Origin: Blastomussa wellsi
Taxonomy: Eukaryota; Cnidaria; Anthozoa; Scleractinia; Plerogyridae
DNA length: 64,000 bases
Direction: 5' to 3'
Assembly (NCBI GenBank): GCA_947652115.1
Contig: OX393564.1
Location: 3,448,908 to 3,512,907 of the forward strand
The first letter of the stretch is position 1, and each line of letters begins with the position of its first letter. A program made the position numbers and the translations under genes. Below the pieces are notes generated by a model. It was not told the origin of the DNA. It made no database searches and saw nothing but the letters and a program-made list of their open reading frames with translations. This document shows, in pieces, positions 59,301-64,000 of the stretch.

Positions 59301-62300
59301 TTTCAGAATAAAATTTGGAAAATCGTTCGATGATTTCCCCAAACAATGACAACAGTCGCGGTGCAATACAGATGGGTGGGCAAGGTTATATCTTCAAGTA
59401 GAGAGAACAACCAGAACAGACTGCCATCGATATTCCATAATCCTGGTTTCTTCGTCCTCATATGTTCGTTTTGCCTTTGCACTTGAACAATGTCAATTTA
59501 TTCAACATTTGTGAATTTACATGTGATGACTATAATTTATACAGCGCGAGTAGTGCATATGTATATTTATCTCTGCAAATGTCTTGTTGTGGGTTGAAAA
59601 CGCAACAGCTATCCATGCACTTACAGTTCGCGAAGCTTCGTCTGTGTGGAAAACACCCCTCTTGGTAAATATTTAATAGAATTTCGAGACAGCTTCCTGT
59701 AAAACGATTAAAATTTGATATGGAGGATTAAAATAGCTGTCACGTGATGTACAATGAACGCTTTGGTATGTTAGTAGCAACACCTACAATTGTATCAGAT
59801 TAGAAACATCATTTATGTAGCTAGTAAGTAATAGGCCATTTTACAGTTCTGTGCTTAGTTACCTGGCCCATGAATGCAAGCGAGGCTGAAGGTGACCTGA
59901 CTTTGATACAGACCTCTCTGCTTTTCTTATTTAAGTACAAACTAGTTAGCTTAAGAACAACTTCATTTGCACAAAAGTGAGGTCTGTATCAAAACAAAGT
60001 CACCTCCAGCCTCGCTACCATTCAGAGGCCAGGTCACTGAGAAGACAATTGTAAAATGGTCTATTGTATAGGGCATTGCGACATTGGCGTAAATGGACAG
60101 CCTCGTTCCCAGGGAAAAGACCCTGGGAACGAGGTTGGTAAATGGAAATATAGCGTAACTAGCTAGTGTAAGGGGTTTTAAAAAACTGCTATCGATATTC
60201 ACACAAATGCGTAGAATATAGACAAATAAACGACAGCAAATAATACATGTTGATTCTTGCAGCGTGCTAAACTCCACTGCTTACTTACAAATATATAAGA
60301 GTTTTGAGATTAGTAAAGACTCCATCAGGTAGAAATGTAATAGCGTTTGAGGACAAATACCTGTAAAAAGGTTTCAATGAAAAGTGAACTTGAAGTTGAT
60401 GAAGTTAAATTATACAAGGATTTTTTCTATAGGGCCCACCCGCATAGCCATCTTTTAATCTTTATTGTCCTCTATACAACCATGGATGAATTATTTGTTT
60501 GGCTTCTGAAGAATACATTTGTCGATTTACAGAAAAAAACTGTTATTTTAACCTAATCAAGGACAGAGCAGAGCTAGACTCGTTTAGGTTTCTATTAAAA
60601 TATAAATATGTCTTTATGTTTTGACAAACATTATTTTGATGGTATCCCCCTTTAAAAGGCACTTCGGAGCTCCCTTGTAAGGTAAGGCCCTGATTGCATG
60701 AAGCGGGTTAGCCGTACTGGTTTGCTTTGTCGGCTAACCGGGCTGGCCCGGTTGTCGTGTATCGCGAAGTTGATTTTTGTTGCGTTTACAAGCTCAAGAA
60801 ATTCACAGTAACGATCGTTTACTGAACTGTGTCGTTACCGGGCTCGTGAAATTATGTAACCGATTAATGGTTACTGGTGGGTAACCCTGATCTCTGGGCA
60901 CGGAAGCGAAAAATTGTTATCCATGAGATTTGAAATCCTAGGGCTTGCGTTCAACAGACGTGCCGAGATTTCGGCAAACTGAAACAAGCCCGGCTCATGA
61001 AATCAGGCCCTAATATCTAGCTAGTGGAGGGCAAGGATACCGATTTTAAAGATTAAGTATTGGGGTCGCAGGTAAATAATTTTTTGCAACGTACTTAGTG
61101 CATATTTGCAAGGTTTCCTTTTCTCTTTTGTATGTGATGTGACACTTTCCACTTACAAGCTTTTCAGAATTCGTTTTCAGATTTATAGCTATGTTTCCAG
61201 TTTTGCTGCTCGTAACACTGGCTTTCCAAGCTCAAAATTCGATTGTACATACGTGGTGTGTGGGACATTTTGTGTCTATAGAGAATTGTATGGATCTTAA
61301 AAAAATTGTGTAAATAACTATCTAATTTGAAATAAAGTTTTCCTACCTCAAATGTATTGAGTACGCAAGGGTCAACTTACAGAAAGTACAGGTTTGTCAG
61401 GTTTGCAAACACTCCGTCAGGTAGAGATTCAATAGCGTTTGAGGTCAAACGCCTGTGAAATAAGTAAGAACATTAACCAGTGGGTTTCAGGTTATATGCA
61501 TGACGGATATATTTAGTAAACAAACCATTTCAGGCGGCTGGTATATTGGAGGATACTATCAAAATCAATAGAGTGGTAAAACTGCAGTTAGGAATTTGAA
61601 CTCAAAGCAGTTCGACTCTTAACACGTGATCAGAAAAAAAATGTCACGTGGTTCCTGTTTACTAGAGTCCTGTCAGCGATGATACAATGTCATGTGATGA
61701 TGCGATTTTAACGGTCGTTCGCTTCATGGCGATATATTGCATCGTTTTCCCAGAATTTATATGAACTATAATGACCCTATCGAGCCTTTAGAGTCGGAAA
61801 ACTCACGAGAAGAATTCAGTTTGAGAGAAAGGCACGCTTTGTTTAATTTTTTGCAGCAGAGATGATCCGAAGGTCATGAAGCTTTCTGTTGGCTTTCCGA
61901 TAAATCAACAGTGTCCACATGATAAAAGGTTTTCATTGACGTGATCCTCTCTCCTCCGCAGAGGCCTCCTTCATTTTCGGGAAGGGGAATAGGGAGAGGT
62001 GATAAGAAAGCGCGTGGAGCTTCCCATCGTAACCCGCGCTCCCCGAAAATCCGTTAAAACTACACAACGGCCATGGCCCGATTCCTCTCCAGGAACTCCT
62101 AATTTCACGAGTATACGATTTGATTACCTTCAATATCATAGGTGAGCAAATTACGCTCACAATCGTCGGTTTTTGACTTGTTTATTGTATCGAGAAATTT
62201 CGCAAACGTTGCAATGGCAATTTTATAATTTCACATGTGAAATTACAAATTAACGCTGAAATTTCGCGCCAAAATTAAGGAGTGATTTGTCACCCATGAT

Positions 62301-63016
62301 ATTCACGCTGAAATTTCGCGCCAAAATTAAGGAGTAGTTTGTCACCCATGACATTACGTCTGCTACCCGTCCTCCGATTTGTACCACGTGATGTGTTTTG
62401 GCCAAAGAGAGCGTGTAGAAATAATGTACTCCCTGTTATCACGACAGGTAGAATTAGAATAAACTATTTCTCTCTTAAAAGCATACCTTAGTTTTGGCAT
62501 ATGAAATGAACGTTTGCTTACTTACAAGGAACGAAAGTTTTTCAGATTGGCAAAGACTCTTTCAGGTAGAAATTTAATGGCGTTTGAGGACAAATGCCTA
62601 TAAAAAGAGTAAATTAAAGAAATACCGGTAAATAAAATTAATGAAATGATCCTCACGTCACAGTGGCCAGTTTGCTAATGCAGTTTTTTTGTAGTTCCAT
62701 TTTCCGGGGGCAAATAGTGATCACTCGGCCAAAAATGGGCTCATTAATTCAGTAAATAAATCAAATTTTGCTCCCACAAGGAACTGTAAGCTACTGTAGC
62801 TAGCATTAGCAATATTGTGTCCTGAAGGCTGAAAGGGAACGCAAAACAATGCTACAACAGGAATCGAACCCATGATCTCCGCCCTGTCAACTGAACTATA
62901 AAGCCTTGATACGTTCGGCTTTTACGGCTGTAGAGCTTACTTACAGTTCCTTCAGATTTCTCAGTGGGGCAAACACTCCGTCACGCAGAAACGTAATGGC
63001 GTTTGAAGACAACTTC
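43955..63016 (-). CDS. LRR + GCC2/GCC3 + multi-pass membrane receptor-like gene, 3' part (13 exons)
   Basis: Model complement(join(43955..44328, 46637..48190, 49519..49644, 49989..50188, 55473..55544, 56739..56810, 57004..57075, 59185..59256, 59625..59696, 60289..60360, 61381..61452, 62526..62597, 62945..63016)): 2902 nt, 966 codons plus stop, all junction phases consistent. Order from the N-terminal side: nine 24-residue leucine-rich repeats, a short linker, Cys-rich GCC2/GCC3 repeats, an EGF-like Cys block, about nine to ten membrane segments, and a 123-residue cytoplasmic tail. The 5' end (signal peptide and probably more LRRs) lies beyond 64000. It should be a plasma-membrane protein with a large ectodomain, either receptor- or TRP-like channel-related. 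Similar uncharacterised proteins are known to me from corals; no function is established. Introns total about 16 kb and are loaded with foldback elements. Confidence 0.85.
44873..45055. mobile_element. foldback element in the last intron of the LRR gene
   Basis: Arms of about 75 bp: CAAATAGACGTCAGCTTGTT, GTGTCCTGTAATCG, TTCTTCATCACATTGTCAAA, all inverted at 44985-45055. 183 bp. Confidence 0.92.
45056..45810. other. intron sequence, unassigned
   Basis: Holds a 132-codon plus-strand frame (45288-45686) with no recognisable domain. It lies antisense within the intron and I do not call it a gene. Confidence 0.4.
45811..45980. mobile_element. foldback element (AATAGGCC family)
   Basis: AATAGGCCCTTTGCACGACC...CATGGTACAAAATAA and its inverse frame a 170-bp hairpin. 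A second inner inverted pair (GCTGGTGAG/CTCACCAGC) is present. The AATAGGCC terminus resembles the element at 59830-60065. Confidence 0.92.
46106..46325. mobile_element. MITE, relative of 24002-24170
   Basis: Ends GATAAGCGTACGGGC and GCACGTACGCCTATG match the terminal sequence of the 24.0-kb MITE. The interior differs and includes GGGGGGCTGCAGCCCC. Confidence 0.82.
46637..48190 (-). CDS. main exon of the LRR/GCC2/multi-TM gene: EGF-like Cys block and membrane region
   Basis: 1554 nt between the acceptor TCTCCAATAG|GA and the donor GTTGTTG|GTATG (phase 1 in and out). It starts TETDFFAGYRACQCLKGFYR and continues with HKCGRGGLEC, a WWQWRNETHK stretch, and a Cys-rich unit (CPVEESCKGGLNSPCKTGYE then GPLCAVCSTGYY, CTKCPPRKW). 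The membrane part follows, with hydrophobic segments at WIVAQFSIITVVLFIIVAVL, IVIGFYQVTYGLLEVF, LFAMMTINAVVIGLSGIYY, LFFFLYVTYLSTC, GAYISTVYVIALPVASFV, VILTSVLILVG, IGLTLVIAGMYGMLFSW, LAVTVVNLAVGAV and VLFKILLLGANALVISLVV. A WYWELVEMSRKVI motif precedes one helix. The open frame extends beyond both splice sites (46551-48305), but those extensions are intronic. Confidence 0.85.
48191..49518. other. intron of the LRR/GCC2/multi-TM gene
   Basis: No repeat or nested gene identified. A 62-codon plus-strand frame (48539-48727) is undistinctive. Confidence 0.4.
49519..49644 (-). CDS. GCC2/GCC3 exon 2 of the LRR/GCC2/multi-TM gene
   Basis: Acceptor CCATTTCTCAG|GA (phase 1), donor TTAG|GTAAGA (phase 1), 126 nt. 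Reads GGFYSDDVGYVAENCKKCPT then GSFVAFDKAPGTRPQDCKAC-PLG. An in-frame alternative acceptor 25 nt upstream would not match the upstream phase. Confidence 0.85.
   Translation of the reverse strand, partial: EDFIPMMSVTWPKIVRSVQLVRLLHLIRLLELDHKIARLVR
49989..50188 (-). CDS. GCC2/GCC3 exon 1 with LRR linker
   Basis: Acceptor TTTATTGTAG|A (phase 2, the same phase as every LRR exon) and donor CCTCCAG|GTATC (phase 1), 200 nt. Reads NPLNSNKEAIETSWMESPFL, a 25-residue linker, then CPAGTFSNFSSKGAEGCIQC-PPG. This frame is different from the longest open frame here (49854-50099), which is a shadow. Confidence 0.82.
50189..51783. other. 5.3-kb intron, right part: unassigned
   Basis: 50580-50950 contains open frames in two registers that look repeat-derived. 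(CTC)n microsatellite at about 50219-50238. No exon seen. Confidence 0.4.
51784..52070 (+). mobile_element. tRNA-derived SINE
   Basis: The tRNA-like head has an A box (GTGGCGCAGTGGTAAGAGCA) and B box (GGGTTCGATTCC). A body follows with GAGTTTGTTGTTGGTTCTC, then CGAGGGTTTTTCGCCGGCTT and TCCGATTTTCC, and an AT-rich 3' tail. The body corresponds to that of the SINE at 6728-6930 although the heads differ. Confidence 0.85.
52071..54283. other. intron, no gene recognised
   Basis: 2.2 kb without recognisable exon or repeat; short frames at 52993-53220 and 53787-54183 are not distinctive. Confidence 0.4.
54284..54457. mobile_element. foldback element (AGAGTGTT ends)
   Basis: AGAGTGTTTCTGTCGAGGAA...GTTGCCCCC and its inverse (GGGGCAACTACC...GACATTAACACTCT), with an inner perfect pair (TTTGATGTTCTTAAAAC). 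174 bp. Confidence 0.9.
54458..54889. other. intron, nothing recognised
   Basis: No structure supported. Confidence 0.35.
54890..55182. mobile_element. foldback element with ~70-bp arms
   Basis: TTGACCACGCAAATCGTATA...TTGATTTAATTAT...CAATACTTCCATT and its inverse at 55112-55182. The loop includes CAGCGTAAACCAGTGTTTAC. 293 bp. Confidence 0.88.
55473..55544 (-). CDS. LRR exon 9 (last LRR)
   Basis: 72 nt, AATCTGCAG|A to CCT|GTAAGT, one repeat DLSYNRVHYLPKGLFSSL. Immediately upstream (55549-55590) an open stretch reads NSLPSNILIRTRLIC, which looks like the end of a further LRR and is cut by the MITE at 55592. Confidence 0.85.
55592..55739. mobile_element. MITE with CACAGTCCCCTATTTTTC termini
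   Basis: Left CACAGTCCCCTATTTTTCGG and right CCGTGAGATCGTAG-type inverse ending GGGGACTGTG. Inner inverted TTCGACGGGCC. 148 bp, inserted 48 bp from LRR exon 9. Confidence 0.9.
55740..56738. other. intron between LRR exons 8 and 9
   Basis: Contains a small inverted pair GGAAAATCCATTACC/GGTGATGGATTTTCC at 56236-56320 (a short hairpin). No exon. Confidence 0.45.
56739..56810 (-). CDS. LRR exon 8
   Basis: 72 nt, TTTTACAG|G to GCT|GTAAGT, repeat VLTSNAIELLPSRVFSTL. Phase 2 on both sides. Confidence 0.88.
57004..57075 (-). CDS. LRR exon 7
   Basis: 72 nt, TTTCCAG|G to TCT|GTAAGT, repeat HLKSNAIKFLPQDVFAPL. Phase 2 on both sides. Confidence 0.88.
57432..57532. repeat. outer arm (left) of a nested foldback
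   Basis: Contains TTTATGACGTCATAGCAGTT, CAACAGTGACAAAAGACC and AATTTCAGTTTTTGCCAATA. It is inversely repeated at 58954-59068. Confidence 0.85.
57533..57963. mobile_element. foldback element (AATAGACCTTATTCACGAT ends)
   Basis: Left AATAGACCTTATTCACGATA then GCGGCCATG, right CATGGCGGCTATCGTGAATA then TGGTCTATT. Inner pair GGGGGCAGACAAGCC/TTTGCCCCCTGGC. 431 bp, non-coding, nested in a larger foldback. Confidence 0.9.
57965..58762. mobile_element. large foldback element, ~250-bp arms
   Basis: TCTTTAAAGTGTATATGACA at the left through GAAACTTGGCACCACAAATG is inversely repeated at 58510-58762 with few mismatches. Both arms include AAAATGTCAATATCTCTAAA-type words and AATTTGCATAATAG. A unique ~300-bp centre follows. 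798 bp in total. Confidence 0.93.
58767..58910. mobile_element. MITE (ATGACAGACC ends)
   Basis: ATGACAGACCACAGTGCATT at the left versus CGCACTGGTCCGTCAT at the right, imperfect inverse ends. 144 bp with GCGGCGCG/CGCGC-rich inner ends. Confidence 0.7.
58954..59068. repeat. outer arm (right) of the nested foldback
   Basis: TTGGCAAAAACTGAAATTTG, GGTAACCGCTATGACGTCAT and AAACATTCTTGAAGTG are the inverse of 57432-57532 with about 20 percent divergence. Confidence 0.85.
59185..59256 (-). CDS. LRR exon 6
   Basis: 72 nt, TTTTACAG|A to ACT|GTAAGT, repeat DLDSNNITVLPEEVFGNM. Phase 2 on both sides. Confidence 0.88.
59625..59696 (-). CDS. LRR exon 5
   Basis: 72 nt, TTTTACAG|G to ACT|GTAAGT, repeat KLSRNSIKYLPRGVFSTQ. 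Phase 2 on both sides. Confidence 0.88.
59830..60065. mobile_element. foldback element (AATAGGCC family)
   Basis: AATAGGCCATTTTACAGTTC..., GAGGCTGAAGGTGACC and GATACAGACCT are inverted at 59968-60065. 236 bp. The termini resemble 45811-45980. Confidence 0.9.
60100..60137. mobile_element. minimal hairpin MITE
   Basis: GCCTCGTTCCCAGGG then an AAAAGA-type turn and CCCTGGGAACGAGGTT: a nearly perfect 38-bp hairpin, the shortest member of the family seen at 16996 and 24909. Confidence 0.85.
60289..60360 (-). CDS. LRR exon 4
   Basis: 72 nt, TTTTACAG|G to TTT|GTAAGT, repeat YLSSNAITFLPDGVFTNL. Phase 2 on both sides. Confidence 0.88.
60685..61010. mobile_element. MITE (GGCCCTGATT ends), TA-flanked
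   Basis: AAGGCCCTGATTGCATGAAG at the left and CTCATGAAATCAGGCCC at the right, flanked by TA. Inner words GGTTAGCC/GGCTAACC. 326 bp. Confidence 0.78.
61381..61452 (-). CDS. LRR exon 3
   Basis: 72 nt, TTTCACAG|G to TCT|GTAAGT, repeat RLTSNAIESLPDGVFANL. Phase 2 on both sides. Confidence 0.88.
61453..62252. other. intron between LRR exons 2 and 3
   Basis: No repeat or gene recognised before the 52-bp duplication; a 75-codon minus frame (61933-62160) has no LRR features. Confidence 0.4.
62253..62356. repeat. 52-bp tandem duplication
   Basis: The block starting ACGCTGAAATTTCGCGCC and ending CACCCATGATATTC is repeated once more directly after it with two or three base differences. Confidence 0.9.
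62526..62597 (-). CDS. LRR exon 2
   Basis: 72 nt, TTTTATAG|G to CTT|GTAAGT, repeat HLSSNAIKFLPERVFANL. Phase 2 on both sides. Confidence 0.88.
62845..62920 (-). mobile_element. decayed tRNA-like (SINE head) fragment
   Basis: On the minus strand it reads AGGCTTTATAGTTCAGTTG (A box) and ATCATGGGTTCGATTCCTG (B box). Part of the D/anticodon region is missing. Related to the 22.4-kb element. Confidence 0.65.
62945..63016 (-). CDS. LRR exon 1 of those in the window
   Basis: 72 nt, TATCACAG|G to ACT|GTAAGT, repeat KLSSNAITFLRDGVFAPL. The acceptor phase shows that further exons lie upstream, beyond 64000 or unrecognised in 63017-64000. Confidence 0.88.
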
Positions 63017-64000
63017 CTGTGATAAAGTTTGTAGTTCAGTAAGTACATATATAAACTTAAAAACGGTTTCAGTTTGGAATTCTTTCACAGGGCAAACGTT
63101 CCACTAGTGAAAAGAGTCATGAACTCCTTAATTTGCTCAGCTTTGAAAAATCGCTTGTAGTAAATGGTTTCAACCCAAAAGTAACACTAGTTCTTTTGAA
63201 AAGTGAGTGGTTGTGTTGTTTTGAGAACATGAACAGAAGTAATCTTCAGAGTCGAGAGATAAATCGCTTTGTAGTGAGCCCTAGTTAGCGTATGTAGAGG
63301 GTACAAAGTGCTACACTGACTTAAAAATTAGCATTCAAGCTTAGATTGGAGAGCATTAATTGTTTTGTTCATCATCAGAGAGGTAAACTCTGATATGCCT
63401 ATCCATATTATACAGAAAAAATGCCGGAAAAATCAGATCTCATGAGAGGTGCTCTAGCTACTGAGCTACCGGGGCAACCACAGTGGAGTGAGTCAAATAT
63501 TAGCTACAAAGGAAATTTCGATTACCAGGCATTTGCTCCCAGGCCTCTCTTGTTTCGACAAATTCTGCATGTAGAAATAACGATTTTATGGCAATCTTGT
63601 TTTCAAAGGATTTTGTCGAAATTTTTGCGTCTTTTTAGTGAAATGTTCTGTTTTATTACATTTTGTTACATTTTTGTAAAATGAACATACATCCAAAATG
63701 GCAGACTTTTTAAAACATATTTATCCACATTGGCGCGATATTACGTCATCAATGGGAAGCAGGGCTTCGACTGTATCTTTGGAGGGGCAATTTGTTCTTC
63801 CAGACTTAAAAAGTGTTTCTCGCTCCGTTCAGTCAAGATTAAACAAATAAGATAATTGATAGTCAATAATATTGGTAAAACTAAATCGTTTAGTTACATT
63901 CCTGGTTCACAGAAAGTAATGTTTTGATGACCTAATCGAGTGACAAAATGGCGATGGATAAATAGAACAAAATATTTTGCATTGGAAATACTGGTAAAAT
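63017..64000. other. intron/5' side, right edge
   Basis: AT-rich. Includes a tRNA-like 5' half on the minus strand at about 63432-63480 (CCCCGGTAGCTCAGTAGC). No further LRR exon was recognised. Confidence 0.4.

Overview
This is a eukaryotic, AT-rich, intron-containing window. It most probably comes from an anthozoan cnidarian (stony coral or close relative). That is an inference from three things: the gene types (an LRR + GCC2/GCC3 + multi-pass membrane protein, a 3CxxC zinc-finger protein, an intronless-CDS class A GPCR), the very dense small foldback/MITE-type repeats, and the tRNA-derived SINEs. There are no bacterial operons and no phage or CRISPR system.

Layout. 0.2-0.7 kb (minus): first coding exon of a dynamin-like GTPase that runs off the left edge. 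0.9-1.8 kb: dead LINE 3' end. 5.5-7.1 kb and 12.0-13.1 kb (both minus): two tandem paralogues of a DEDDh (DnaQ-like) 3'-5' exonuclease. The gap between them is full of transposon remains (Ty3/gypsy pol fragment, CR1/L2-like LINE 3' half, MITEs). 17.15-20.1 kb (plus): a complete three-exon zf-3CxxC (RTP-type) gene with a foldback element in each intron. 22.9-23.9 kb (minus): a complete 319-aa class A GPCR. 24.9-30.5 kb: nothing recognisable. 30.5-42.07 kb: one uninterrupted minisatellite of about 320 copies of a 36-bp unit, with internal segmental duplications and a 290-bp higher-order repeat at its right end. 44.0-63.0 kb (minus): the 3' part of one large receptor-like gene with 13 exons in the window. 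Nine 72-nt exons each encode one leucine-rich repeat; they are followed by two GCC2/GCC3 exons, one 1.55-kb exon with the multi-pass membrane region, and a cytoplasmic-tail exon. All junction phases agree, giving 966 residues in the window; the 5' end lies beyond the right edge.

The genes are not an operon and show no obvious shared pathway. The receptor-like gene and the GPCR are probably cell-surface sensing proteins. The 3CxxC protein belongs to a family that in vertebrates includes chaperones for GPCR trafficking, but nothing here links it to the neighbouring GPCR beyond proximity. The exonuclease pair is a local duplication with both catalytic sites intact.

The most unusual objects are the 11.6-kb 36-bp minisatellite (three of six frames open, a 12-bp palindrome in most monomers, layered duplications), the nested foldback cluster inside an intron at 57.4-59.1 kb, and the exon-per-repeat LRR/GCC2/multi-TM gene. 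Exon boundaries were placed by eye from GT/AG signals, reading-frame phase and family resemblance; none was tested with transcripts.
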